Shown: one piece after another, positions 33,702-42,074 of the stretch
Layout: each line of letters starts with the position of its first letter
Numbering within the stretch: the first letter of the stretch is position 1
From: an uncultured Olsenella sp.
Lineage (GTDB): Bacteria; Actinomycetota; Coriobacteriia; Coriobacteriales; Atopobiaceae
Reading direction: 5' to 3'
NCBI GenBank assembly: GCA_900314495.1
Contig: OMVJ01000006.1
Span: 29,083 to 93,082, forward strand
Length of the DNA: 64,000 nucleotides
Made by a program: the position numbers and the translations under genes
Notes under the pieces: model-generated
The model's input: only the letters and a program-made list of their open reading frames with translations
Database searches by the model: none
Told to the model about the DNA's origin: nothing

Positions 33702-34514
33702 CTACTCCCCGAGCACGCTGCGGTAAATTCTTTCGTCCTTCTCGCCAAAGACATCGAAGATCACGTGCATAGGTGGCTCACCTGCGGCTTCGAACGCGTC
33801 CAGCCAAGCTCGCACGGTGCGCGCGGCAATCTGCGCGGCCTCGCGCTGCGGGAAGCCGAAGATTCCTGTGCTGATGCAGCAGAACGCGATGCTGGTGCAA
33901 GCTTGCGCGGCGGCAGCGTCCAGGCAGCTCTGGTAGCAGCGGGCGAGAAGGGCGCGATCGCGTGCGGTCAGCCGGCCCTGCACGATGGGCCCCACGGTGT
34001 GGATGACGTAGCTTGCCGGCAGGTTGTACGCGGCAGTAACTTTGGCCTGGCCGGTTGGCTCCTCGTGGCCCTGCGCTGCCATGACGCGCGCGCACTCCGC
34101 GCGCAGCTGCACGCCGGCGAAGCTGTGGATGGCGTTGTCTATGCAGTGGTGGCCCGGCACCCAGCAGCCAAGCATCTGCGAGTTTGCGGCGTTCACGATG
34201 GCGTCCACGCGGATGCGCGTGATGTCTCCGCGCCACAAAGAAATGCGCTGGTCAACGGCGGTGCGGGGGAGTGCGGCCGCGTCCGTCACCCCCGCCGCGG
34301 CTATGCGTGCCTGCAGCATGCGGTCTTGCGCGGCAAGCCACTCGGCGGGCACGGGGTCGGGCTCGCGAACGTTCACGAGCGCGCGGTACAGGGTGAAGAG
34401 GTCCTCGGGGTCATCGCCCGCCTGCGCAAGCAGCTTCTCGGCGTCGCCGGCGTCCAGTCGCTCCTGCGCAAGCCAGCGCGTGCAGTACTTGAGGTCATCG
34501 ACTTCGGTGGTCAT
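33702..34514 (-). CDS. Zinc-type macrodomain ADP-ribosylhydrolase
   Basis: A 270-residue protein from ATG 34514 (MTTEVDDLKY) behind AAGGA. The N-terminal ~95 residues are helical, and the macrodomain follows with DAIVNAANSQMLGCWVPGHHCIDNAIH, the Cys/His pattern of zinc-containing macrodomains such as those linked to sirtuins (SirTM operon). The ISTGIFGFP loop closes the ADP-ribose site. It should remove ADP-ribose from proteins. No sirtuin or lipoate-ligase gene is next to it, so this is a stand-alone form. Confidence 0.88.
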   Translation of the reverse strand: MTTEVDDLKYCTRWLAQERLDAGDAEKLLAQAGDDPEDLFTLYRALVNVREPDPVPAEWLAAQDRMLQARIAAAGVTDAAALPRTAVDQRISLWRGDITRIRVDAIVNAANSQMLGCWVPGHHCIDNAIHSFAGVQLRAECARVMAAQGHEEPTGQAKVTAAYNLPASYVIHTVGPIVQGRLTARDRALLARCYQSCLDAAAAQACTSIAFCCISTGIFGFPQREAAQIAARTVRAWLDAFEAAGEPPMHVIFDVFGEKDERIYRSVLGE

Positions 34515-34734
34515 GGTGGTTCCTTCCGCTGGAAGCCTCGCTGCGAGGCCGCGTCCTTTCACATGGCAGACTACCGCGCGCCGCATGCAAGCGTAAGTAC
34601 GCACAACAAAGTGCGGTAGGCACCAGCAGGTAACCGTTCGCCGCAAGCCACCCCGCCGCGTTGGCTGCGAGCCAAGCGCCGCAATTCAGTATGATGTGGG
34701 TGGTCGAGAAAAGCGCTACCAAGGGGGAGCACTC

Positions 34735-35064
34735 ATGAGCATTACGGTGAATCTGTACTATACGGGTAAGAACGGCTCCGCACGCCAATTTGCCCAGGAG
34801 ATGGAGTCCTCCGGCGTAGCCGCTGCCATTCGCGCGGAGGAGGGCAACGAGTGCTACTGCTACTTCCAGCCACTGGACGATCCGGAGACAATCCTTCTCA
34901 TTGACCGCTGGCGCGACCAGGCATCCCTGGACGTGCACCACGCCTCGCCGATGATGGGCCAGCTCGCGGCCCTGCGTGACAAGTACGACCTGCACATGCA
35001 CGTGGAACGCTACGCGGACGCCGACCCAGCGCCCGCGGGCGACGACAAGTTCCTGCGGAAGTAG
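34735..35064 (+). CDS. Antibiotic-biosynthesis-monooxygenase-like protein
   Basis: A 109-residue ferredoxin-like-fold protein from ATG 34735 behind AAGGGGGAG. Features of the ABM family are the strand MSITVNLYYT, CYCYFQPLDDPETILLIDRW, and LDVHHASPMMGQL with its His. Members oxidise quinones or act in heme or methylglyoxal metabolism; many have unknown roles. It stands alone and ends at a strong terminator. Confidence 0.78.
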   Translation: MSITVNLYYTGKNGSARQFAQEMESSGVAAAIRAEEGNECYCYFQPLDDPETILLIDRWRDQASLDVHHASPMMGQLAALRDKYDLHMHVERYADADPAPAGDDKFLRK

Positions 35065-35090
35065 GCAGCGCCAACCGGAACTAGGGAAAT

Positions 35091-35127
35091 GGTCCTGGTG
35101 AGTCAAGAACTCACCAGGACCGTTCGT
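35091..35127 (+). terminator. Terminator after ABM-like gene
   Basis: A perfect 13-bp stem (ggtcctggtgagt at 35091-35103, actcaccaggacc at 35109-35121) with a 5-base loop, followed by a short T-rich run. It separates the plus-strand ABM-like gene from the convergent GntR gene and may serve both. Confidence 0.82.
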
Positions 35128-35150
35128 TTTGACTTTGGTCGCAAAGCTGC

Positions 35151-36041
35151 TTACTCCGTTGGCGTTGCCAAGACGGCACCATCGGGCATGCCGGAACCCA
35201 CGTCGTGCGCCAGGACGTTTTCGTTGATGACGATGTCGCCGCTCATGCTGAAGCGGTACTTGTCGCCCAGAATTGCCTGCTTGGAGATGTGCAGGGGGTT
35301 GCCGCTGTCGTCCAGCGCATGGTCTTCCATCATGAGGAGCGGCGTTCCCTGGGGCACCCCCAAAAGGAAGGACTCGTGCTCGTTGGCAAATACGAGCGAG
35401 ATCGTCTTGCTTGCCTTGACGGGGCGAACGCCGTACTGTTCCTTCAGGAGCTTGTAGAGGGAACCGTTGAGCCCATCGCGCGAGAGGTCCTTGTACTTCT
35501 GTGGAAGCCACACCGTCTCCAGCAGGGCGGGGTCGTTGTTGATGAAGCGCAGGCGCGTGATTTCCACCAGCTGCTCGCCGGCGGGCGTGTGGAAGAAGGC
35601 GAGCTGGTTCTCCGTAGGGGGAACCAAGCGGATGTCCACGGTCTTGGTGCTGGGGGTCATTCCCATGAGGCGCGCGTTCTGGGTGAAGCTGAAGAGGTGA
35701 GCTCCGGCGCCAGTGCCGGTCTGAACCTCATTCGCGGGGCCCAGGTCCGCCTGACTCGTGCTCACGTGCGCCTCATGCGCCTCCTTCTTGAGCGCGGGTG
35801 CCGAGGGAGCCACAAACGTGCCCCTGCCTTGCTCCTTGATGACGTTGCCCTCGTCCACCAGTACCTTCAGGGCGTTGCGCACCGTACTGCGCGAATAGCC
35901 GGTGACCTCGCATAGCTGCGGCTCGGAGGGGAGGCGCTCGCCCACGGCATAGTCGCCCGCGGCGATTCTGATACGCAGCTGGTCGGCCAGGTCCATGTAC
36001 AAGGGCTGGGTCCCTCTGGTGCGAATGTCTTCTGCAGGCAT
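35151..36041 (-). CDS. GntR/HutC-family regulator of the sugar-amine operon
   Basis: A 296-residue GntR regulator with an N-terminal winged helix (QPLYMDLADQLRIRI, SRSTVRNALKVLVDEG) and a C-terminal UTRA ligand domain (about 125-285). UTRA regulators bind phosphorylated sugars. It is divergent from the SIS/PTS operon across a 262-base spacer filled with acttgt-type half-sites, so it almost certainly controls that operon, most likely as a repressor relieved by the phosphorylated substrate. There is a ~35-residue linker rich in charged residues between domains. Confidence 0.92.
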   Translation of the reverse strand: MPAEDIRTRGTQPLYMDLADQLRIRIAAGDYAVGERLPSEPQLCEVTGYSRSTVRNALKVLVDEGNVIKEQGRGTFVAPSAPALKKEAHEAHVSTSQADLGPANEVQTGTGAGAHLFSFTQNARLMGMTPSTKTVDIRLVPPTENQLAFFHTPAGEQLVEITRLRFINNDPALLETVWLPQKYKDLSRDGLNGSLYKLLKEQYGVRPVKASKTISLVFANEHESFLLGVPQGTPLLMMEDHALDDSGNPLHISKQAILGDKYRFSMSGDIVINENVLAHDVGSGMPDGAVLATPTE

Positions 36042-36090
36042 AGTCTTGATCCCTTTCCTCTGCGGCGCAGGTGAGCGGGGCAGTCTACTA

Positions 36091-36288
36091 ACTTGTATTG
36101 TTGTATCTTAGCCGATAAATACTTGTCTGCTTGTCACAATTACCTGTTCTTTCAAAAAGTTGACAATCTCAGCAATGTTGGCTGCGAACGGCGCAAAATT
36201 GCCAGCCAATGGTTACAGCCTTGTATCGTACTTGTCTGTGACTTGTATTTGTGACAACATACAAGTCGCGCAAGACAAGCAGACAAGT
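36091..36288. promoter_or_regulatory. Operator region of the GntR/PTS divergent promoters
   Basis: acttgtctgcttgtc (36121-36135) has an exact reverse complement at 36274-36288, and further acttgt half-sites occur at 36091, 36230, 36241 and (inverted) 36261. A candidate promoter for the PTS operon, TTGCCA-N17-TGTATC, lies near 36200-36228 between them. The right site sits next to the ribosome-binding site of the first gene. This fits a GntR repressor that binds several sites and loops the DNA. Confidence 0.65.
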
Positions 36289-36303
36289 AAGGAGCAACTA
36301 GCA

Positions 36304-37287
36304 ATGGAGATTCTCGACCAGGTTCACGAGGTCGTTGCCAACGCGGCCAAGGGCGCCGGTACCGTGCGCCACGTGGTGTGGGTTGCCGCGGGTGGCTCCA
36401 ACGGCGGCTTCTACCCGGCGCACTACTTCATGACGCACGAGGCCAAGACGGTCTCCAGCCAGATGTTCACCAGCAACGAGTTTGTGATGGCTCCTCCCGC
36501 CTACCTTGGCCCCGACACCGTGGCCGTCATCTGCTCCATGCGCGGCACGCCGGAGACCTGCAAGGCGGCCCAGGTTGCCAAGGATCACGGCGCGGCCACC
36601 ATCGGCCTGTACGTGCAGGAGTCCCTGCTCACCCAGACCTGCGACCAGCTGATTGCCTACGAGTCCATCGCGCTGGACGAGAGCCGCACCGAGCGCGTGA
36701 ATTCCAGCGTGGGCCTGGCGCTGGCAATGGAGCTGGTGGACCAGACCGAGGGCTACGCCCACATGGCGGAGGCCAAGAGGGCCTTTGCGCAGGTGGACGG
36801 CCTGTATCGGAAGGCCGTGGAGCGCACGACGCCCCTTGCGGCCGACTGGGCCAAGCAGAACAAGGACGAGCGCGTGATCTACGTGATGGGTTCCGGCCCA
36901 GCGTACGGCTCCGCCTACATCTTCAGCATCTGCAACATAGAGGAGATGCTCCAGATAGCCAGCCCTACCATCAACTCCTGCGAGTTCTTCCACGGCCCGT
37001 TCGAGATCCTGACCAAGCAGACCTCCGTGTTCCAGCTGCTCTCCGTGGGTCGCACCCGCGCCGCGGACGAGCGTGCCGTGCGCTTCCTGCAGCGCTACGG
37101 CGGCGAGAAGGTCTATGTGCTGGACGGCCTTGACCTTGGTCTGGGCGAGCTGGACGCAAACGTTGCGGAGTACTTCAACCACGTGCTCTTCTCGCCGGTG
37201 CTCAACAACGTGTACATGCGCGCGCTCAGTGCCCAGACCGGCAAGGACTACAACACTCGCACCTACATGTGGCAGGTTGAGTACTAG
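36304..37287 (+). CDS. SIS-domain sugar-amine deglycase (FrlB/Gfr-like), first copy
   Basis: A 327-residue protein with two SIS domains, from ATG 36304 with AAGGAG. Motifs include AAGGSNGGFYPAHYF in the first domain and EFFHGPFEIL, where the Glu matches the catalytic residue region of FrlB-type fructoselysine-6-phosphate deglycases. It is first in an operon with a mannose-family PTS and a second SIS gene, the arrangement of the Salmonella gfr operon. It would split a phosphorylated Amadori product into sugar phosphate and amine. Which of the two deglycases handles which adduct cannot be told. Confidence 0.82.
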   Translation: MEILDQVHEVVANAAKGAGTVRHVVWVAAGGSNGGFYPAHYFMTHEAKTVSSQMFTSNEFVMAPPAYLGPDTVAVICSMRGTPETCKAAQVAKDHGAATIGLYVQESLLTQTCDQLIAYESIALDESRTERVNSSVGLALAMELVDQTEGYAHMAEAKRAFAQVDGLYRKAVERTTPLAADWAKQNKDERVIYVMGSGPAYGSAYIFSICNIEEMLQIASPTINSCEFFHGPFEILTKQTSVFQLLSVGRTRAADERAVRFLQRYGGEKVYVLDGLDLGLGELDANVAEYFNHVLFSPVLNNVYMRALSAQTGKDYNTRTYMWQVEY

Positions 37288-37368
37288 ACGCTGCGCTTCC
37301 GGGCGGGCAGCCGCTCGCCAAGCAACGGGAATTCACGAGCGGCCCCGGCCGCACGAGAGGAGGAAACA

Positions 37369-37794
37369 ATGAGGCGAGTGATTCTGGCATCGCACGGCGG
37401 CCTCGCCACTGGCGCGCTGGACACGGTGCACATGATCGTCGGCGACCTGTCCAACGTGTACGCCTTCACGCTTCTGCGAGACGACATCCTGCCCATTAGC
37501 GGCCAGGTGCGTGCCCTGCTGAACACCTTTGACCCTTCGGACGAGGTCTTCATCCTCACCGACATGGTTGGCAGCAGCGTCAACAACGACATGGTGACCC
37601 TGCTGCCGGACTACCCCCAGGTCACGCTGATTGCCGGCATGAACATGCCGCTGATCCTGACCCTTGCCACGGAAGATGGCCCCTCCACGCCGGAGGAGCT
37701 GGCGGCCGAGCTGGACATGTGCCGAGCCGGCCTCAAGAACTGCAGCCTCGCCCTCAGGGAAATGGACGAGGAGGAAGGGGACGACCTTGATTAA
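37369..37794 (+). CDS. PTS mannose-family EIIA
   Basis: A 141-residue EIIA of the mannose/sorbose family, cytoplasmic. The phosphorylated histidine is H9 in VILASHGGLATG, and the conserved DMVGSSVNND loop is present. It takes phosphate from HPr and passes it to EIIB. GAGGAGGAAACA precedes ATG 37369. The last codons overlap the EIIB start, so A and B are made together. Confidence 0.93.
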   Translation: MRRVILASHGGLATGALDTVHMIVGDLSNVYAFTLLRDDILPISGQVRALLNTFDPSDEVFILTDMVGSSVNNDMVTLLPDYPQVTLIAGMNMPLILTLATEDGPSTPEELAAELDMCRAGLKNCSLALREMDEEEGDDLD

Positions 37795-38263
37795 GCTGAT
37801 TCGCCTGGACTACCGCCTGCTGCACGGCCAGGTCTGCTTCACCTGGGTGCAGCACGTCAGCGCCAACCGCGTGATCATCGTGGATGACGCCTCAGCCACG
37901 GACGACCTCAAGAAGGCCGCGCTCAAGCTGGCCAAGCCGCAGGGCGTGCGACTGAACGTCTTCACCATCGCGGCCACGCTCAAGAAGATGCCCAAGGTCC
38001 TGGAGCTGGACGAGAACATCATCCTCATCTTCGGCAACACCAGCGCGCTGGCCCAGTTCTGCGAGGCCTACCCCAAGGTTGCCCAGCGGGTCAAGGTCAA
38101 CTACGGTGCCACCGCCAACAAGGCGGGCGCCAAGCAGGTGGACGACTCCGTCTTCCTCAACGCGGCCGAGCAGGAGGACACGCGCAGGATTCTGGCCCAG
38201 GGGGTGGAGATCTTCTCGCAGCAGACGCCCTCCATGCCCAAGAAGGCCATCGCCTCCATGTAG
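37787..38263 (+). CDS. PTS mannose-family EIIB
   Basis: A 158-residue EIIB. TTG 37787 is the start, overlapping the EIIA stop by 8 bases, with GAGGAAGGGG upstream; a later ATG would remove the active site. The phospho-histidine is H13 in DYRLLHGQV, and NYGATANKAGAKQV matches the family. It phosphorylates the sugar as it enters through EIIC/EIID. A 198-base spacer with hairpins separates it from EIIC. Confidence 0.93.
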   Translation: MIKLIRLDYRLLHGQVCFTWVQHVSANRVIIVDDASATDDLKKAALKLAKPQGVRLNVFTIAATLKKMPKVLELDENIILIFGNTSALAQFCEAYPKVAQRVKVNYGATANKAGAKQVDDSVFLNAAEQEDTRRILAQGVEIFSQQTPSMPKKAIASM

Positions 38264-38461
38264 CTGCCAGGGCTGCGCCTGGCACGTAGGCGTCGTGGCG
38301 CGCCAACCCAAGTAACAACCCAGGTACCACGTGCGGATGCGTCCGCATGAAAGACCGCGCGGACGCGCGGCAGGGATGCTGTGCGCAAAAGGCGCCAGCC
38401 ACCGGCACTTGCAATCGTCAAGCCAGCAACAAGCAAGGAAGCACCAAGGAAGGGAGAGAGT
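38264..38461. other. Intercistronic spacer with three hairpins
   Basis: No gene is seen. Hairpins are tgccagg/cctggca (38265-38284), gcgga/tccgc (about 38333-38346) and ccgcgcg/cgcgcgg (about 38354-38370). They lie inside the PTS operon, where they could set RNA processing or different amounts of the soluble and membrane subunits. Confidence 0.45.
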
Positions 38462-39265
38462 ATGAGCAACGTTGCAGTTGCAATCATCGTCGGCCTGGTC
38501 GGCGTGTTCGCCATGCTCGACTCGCGCCTGCTCGGCCGTCTGAACTTCGAGCAGCCGCTCATCACATCCGCAATCATCGGCGTTATCCTGGGCAACCCCC
38601 AGGCCGGCCTGGCCGCCGGTGCCACCATCGAGCTCATGAGCATGGGTCTCGTTCAGGTTGGCGCGGCCGTCCCGCCCGACATGGTCATGGGCGGCATCAT
38701 CGCCACCACCTTCTCCATCCTCACGGGATCCGACCCCGAGACCGCCGTCGCCATCGCCGTGCCCATTGCGGTGCTGGGCCAGCTCTTGGGCGTGCTGTTC
38801 CGCACCATCATCGCGGGCCTTGGCCACAAGGCCGATGCCGCCATCGAGCAGGGCAAGTTCAAGACGGCCACCAACTACCACATTGTGTGGGGCACCATCC
38901 TCTACTCCCTCATGTACTTCGTGCCCATCTTCCTGGCCGTCGCCCTGGGTACCGACTTCGTGAGTGCCGTCGTGGCCGCCATCCCGGAGTGGCTCACCAA
39001 CGGCCTCAACTTCGCCGCCAAGCTCCTCACCGCCTACGGCCTCGCGCTCCTGCTCTCCATGATGGCCAACAAGAGCCTCATGCCCTTCTTCTTCATCGGC
39101 TTCTTCGCCTGCGCCTACCTGGGCATTGACGTTACCGGCATCTCCATCTTCGGCATCCTCATCGCAATCGTGATGATGCAGCTCAAGTACGGCAACAAGA
39201 CGCAGGTCGCCACGGCCGGCTCCTCGGTTGACGACGACTACGACCCCCTCGAGGACGACGAGTAA
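38462..39265 (+). CDS. PTS mannose-family EIIC membrane subunit
   Basis: A 267-residue membrane protein with several transmembrane helices: VAIIVGLVGVFAMLDSRLLG at the start, GNPQAGLAAGATIELMSMGL as the family signature, and LMPFFFIGFFACAYLG later. The C-terminus is acidic (SSVDDDYDPLEDDE). With EIID it forms the transport channel of mannose-type PTS systems. It starts at ATG 38462 after GGAAGGGAGAGAG and is followed 16 bases later by EIID. Confidence 0.93.
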   Translation: MSNVAVAIIVGLVGVFAMLDSRLLGRLNFEQPLITSAIIGVILGNPQAGLAAGATIELMSMGLVQVGAAVPPDMVMGGIIATTFSILTGSDPETAVAIAVPIAVLGQLLGVLFRTIIAGLGHKADAAIEQGKFKTATNYHIVWGTILYSLMYFVPIFLAVALGTDFVSAVVAAIPEWLTNGLNFAAKLLTAYGLALLLSMMANKSLMPFFFIGFFACAYLGIDVTGISIFGILIAIVMMQLKYGNKTQVATAGSSVDDDYDPLEDDE

Positions 39266-39281
39266 AGAAGGAGGAAAAACA

Positions 39282-40124
39282 ATGGCAGACAAGAACGGCA
39301 CCCAGATCCAGCAGGTCTCAGACAAGAAGCGCTACAGCCAGTTCTTCTGGCGCAGCTGGGCCATCCAGGACTCTTGGAACTACGAGCGACAGATGAACAT
39401 GGGCTTCCTCTACGGCATTGCCCCCACCATCGACCGCTGCTACCCAGACCAGAACGACCCTGAGCAGGTGGCCAAGCGCAAGGAGGCCTACGAGCGCCAC
39501 ATGGCCTTCTACAACTGCACCCCGCAGCTCAGCAACTTCGTGCTCGGACTCTCCGCCTCCATGGAGGAGGAGTACGCCGAGAACCCCGACACCTTCGACC
39601 CCGAGTCCATCAACGCCGTGAAGACTTCCCTCATGGGCCCGCTCTCCGGCATCGGCGACTCCTTCTTCCAGGGCACCATCCGCACCATCGCCTTTGGCCT
39701 GGGCGCCTCGCTGGCCTCGCAGGGCAACATGCTCGGTCCCATCCTGGCCATGGTCATCTCCGCCGCCTTCTCCATCCCCATCACCTGGCTGGCCGGCAAG
39801 TACGGCTACGAGATGGGCCGCTCCTACCTGGAGAAGCTGCAGTCGGGCACCATGGAGAAGGTCATGTACGCCTGCGGCATCGTGGGACTCATGGCCATCG
39901 GCGGCATGGCGGCCACGCTGATCGGTGTCACCACTCCCGTGAGCCTCTTCGACGGCACCTTCGTCCTGCAGGACGTGCTGGACGGCATCGTGCCGGGCAT
40001 CCTCTCGCTGGCCGCGGTCATGGGCATGTACGGCCTGATCAAGAAGAACGTCAACACCGGCTGGATCTTGGCCATCTGCATCGTGGGCGGCATCCTGCTC
40101 TCCGCAGTCGGCTTCCTGGCGTAG
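39282..40124 (+). CDS. PTS mannose-family EIID membrane subunit
   Basis: A 280-residue EIID from ATG 39282 with AAGGAGG. The N-terminal cytoplasmic region contains FFWRSWAIQDSWNYERQMNMGF, and the family hallmark GPLSGIGDSFFQGTIR is intact. A membrane helix closes the C-terminus (WILAICIVGGILLSAVGFLA). It works with EIIC to move the sugar. In the gfr/dga-type systems this subunit set transports sugar-amine adducts or amino-sugar acids. Confidence 0.93.
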   Translation: MADKNGTQIQQVSDKKRYSQFFWRSWAIQDSWNYERQMNMGFLYGIAPTIDRCYPDQNDPEQVAKRKEAYERHMAFYNCTPQLSNFVLGLSASMEEEYAENPDTFDPESINAVKTSLMGPLSGIGDSFFQGTIRTIAFGLGASLASQGNMLGPILAMVISAAFSIPITWLAGKYGYEMGRSYLEKLQSGTMEKVMYACGIVGLMAIGGMAATLIGVTTPVSLFDGTFVLQDVLDGIVPGILSLAAVMGMYGLIKKNVNTGWILAICIVGGILLSAVGFLA

Positions 40125-40223
40125 GGGAAGCATCGCAAACGGCCGGTACCCAGCCCGGCAAGCACCAGGCAAGCACCAAGTAACCAACGCGGGGCAGGCC
40201 CCCGCAGGAAAGGAATGATCAAC

Positions 40224-41210
40224 ATGACCAACGGAATCGACCTCGCCAACGTGAAGGACATCGTCTCCAAGATCGTCTCGGCCCACCAGATCCAGAACGT
40301 GGCCTTCGTGGGCTGCGGCGCCTCCAGCTCCGAGCTGTACCCCGGCTTCTACCTGCTGAAGGACGAGGCCAAGCAGCTGCGCCCCTTCCACTTCACCGCC
40401 AGCGAGTTCAACAACGACACCCCCGCCTGGCTGGGCGAGAACACCGTCGTGATCACCGCCTCCCTGGGTGGCACCACGCCCGAGACCGTGCACGCCAACA
40501 CCGTTGCCAAGCAGCATGGCGCGACCGTGGTCTCCGTCACCCACAACGGCAACTCGCCCCTCACGGAGGAGGCTGACTACGTCATCGTCCACGGCTTCGA
40601 GGCCAACTACGCCGCAAAGCTGGAGAAGATGGGCTACGTCATGGACCTCGCGCTGGAGCTCATGAACCAGGTTGAGGGCTACGAGCACTACGACGCTGCC
40701 ATCGACGGCTTCGAGAAGATCTTCGACCTCTCCGAGAGCGCCGCCCAGCACTGCACCGCCTTCGCCAAGAAGTTCGGCCACGACTACAAGGACGCCCCGG
40801 TCATCTACTACATGAGCTCCGGTGCCTCCATGAAGGTCGCCTACTCCTCGTCCATCTGCCTCATGATGGAGATGCAGTGGGTCAACTCTGGCAGCTTCCA
40901 CGCCGGCGAGTTCTTCCACGGCCCCTTCGAGATCACCGACAAGGACGTGCCCTTCGTCCTGCTCATGAACGACGGCAAGACCCGCTCCGTCGACGCCCGC
41001 GCCCTGACCTTCCTGGACCGCTTCCAGGCCAAGACGGCCGTGGTGGATGCCAAGGACTACGGCCTGGGCTCCGCCATCGCGCCCGAGGTCGTGACCTACT
41101 TCAATCCCTTCGTGCACACCGCGGTCTTCCGCGTGTACGCCGAGGCCCTGGCCGAGGAGCGCCAGCACCCGCTGACCCTCCGTCGCTACATGTGGAAGCT
41201 TCAGTACTAG
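40224..41210 (+). CDS. SIS-domain sugar-amine deglycase (FrlB/Gfr-like), second copy
   Basis: A 328-residue double-SIS protein; ATG 40224 is preferred over ATG 40215 because of its distance from AGGAAAGGA. Motifs: VGCGASSSELYPGFYLL, GGTTPETVHANT and GEFFHGPFEIT with the expected catalytic Glu. It is clearly homologous to, but diverged from, the first SIS gene of the operon. A pair of unequal deglycases with one mannose-family PTS is the pattern of gfrABCDEF, where one acts on fructoselysine-6-phosphate and the other on glucoselysine-6-phosphate. Confidence 0.85.
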   Translation: MTNGIDLANVKDIVSKIVSAHQIQNVAFVGCGASSSELYPGFYLLKDEAKQLRPFHFTASEFNNDTPAWLGENTVVITASLGGTTPETVHANTVAKQHGATVVSVTHNGNSPLTEEADYVIVHGFEANYAAKLEKMGYVMDLALELMNQVEGYEHYDAAIDGFEKIFDLSESAAQHCTAFAKKFGHDYKDAPVIYYMSSGASMKVAYSSSICLMMEMQWVNSGSFHAGEFFHGPFEITDKDVPFVLLMNDGKTRSVDARALTFLDRFQAKTAVVDAKDYGLGSAIAPEVVTYFNPFVHTAVFRVYAEALAEERQHPLTLRRYMWKLQY

Positions 41211-41237
41211 TCAGGTGCCAGCGCAATGACACTGTGG

Positions 41238-41273
41238 GCGCCCCGGTCTTGACGCCGGGGCGCTCCTTTCTTT
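41238..41273 (+). terminator. Terminator of the sugar-amine PTS operon
   Basis: A 9-bp GC stem (gcgccccgg at 41238-41246, ccggggcgc at 41255-41263) with T-rich tail tcctttcttt. It comes 28 bases after the last operon gene. Confidence 0.85.
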
Positions 41274-41303
41274 GCATTGAGTTGAGAAAGGTGGGGGATT
41301 GGC

Positions 41304-41969
41304 ATGGCAGTTCCGACGGTGCCGGTGGCGGGGCCAGTGCGCGCGGTGCTCTTTGACATGGACGGCGTACTTGTGGACACGGAGGGCTTCTACAACCGCA
41401 GGCGCGCGGCCTACCTGCGTGAGGTTGGGCGGCCGGTGGAGCGGTTCGACTTCTCTGGCAGCAATGATGCGCAGATTTGGCAAGAGCTGGTGCCCGAGGA
41501 CCCGGCCCTGCGCGACCGACTGCACGCCGGGTACGACCGCTACCGGCTGGAGCACCCCGTGGACTACGCCAAGCTGGCAGACCCAGACGTGCGGGAGGTG
41601 TTCCGCGGCCTGCACGAGTGCGGCATGCGCTGCGCCATTGCCTCCTCCTCGTACCCCAACATGATTCAGGCCATGATCGACGCCACGGGCATTGGCGAGT
41701 GGGTGGACTTCTGGCTGAGCGGCACACAGTGCGAGGAGCACAAGCCCTCGCCGGAGATTTACCTGCGATGCATGGATGCCCTGGGGGTTGGGCCGGAGGA
41801 GTGCCTTGTGGTGGAGGACTCCTCGACGGGGATTGCCGCAGGCGTTGCGTCCGGCGCCACGGTTGTGGCGGTGGAGAGGTATGCCTCTGCGACCATGGAC
41901 CAGTCCGCGGCGGACGTCCGCATCCCGTGCCTTCGCGACATTCTTGATGTCACAGGTGTCCGAAGCTAG
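41304..41969 (+). CDS. HAD-family phosphatase (beta-phosphoglucomutase-like)
   Basis: A 221-residue HAD IA hydrolase. Motif I is FDMDGVLVDTEG, motif II AIASSSYPNM, Lys in HKPSPEIYL and motif IV VVEDSSTGIAAG. Likely acts on a hexose phosphate. It follows the PTS operon terminator closely, so it has a separate transcript, but a metabolic link to the sugar released by the deglycases is possible. ATG 41304 is in a weak ribosome context (GGGGGATTGGC). Confidence 0.88.
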   Translation: MAVPTVPVAGPVRAVLFDMDGVLVDTEGFYNRRRAAYLREVGRPVERFDFSGSNDAQIWQELVPEDPALRDRLHAGYDRYRLEHPVDYAKLADPDVREVFRGLHECGMRCAIASSSYPNMIQAMIDATGIGEWVDFWLSGTQCEEHKPSPEIYLRCMDALGVGPEECLVVEDSSTGIAAGVASGATVVAVERYASATMDQSAADVRIPCLRDILDVTGVRS

Positions 41970-42074
41970 CCGTTTGTGCGGCCGCCTCTGAACGCCTACC
42001 ATTCTGTGCATTGAACTGACGCGACGCGCGAGCGAGTGGTTCGCGCGTCGGCTGCCTTCTGCAAGGAGGTCAAC

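Noticed and set aside
36121..36288. Second invertible promoter
   Set aside because: The 15-bp inverted copies fit GntR operators better: more half-sites of the same word surround them and the regulator gene is adjacent.
39318..41168. 616-codon minus-strand ORF across EIID and SIS genes
   Set aside because: Reads opposite to two certain genes and shows only His/Val/Gly-rich shadow sequence.
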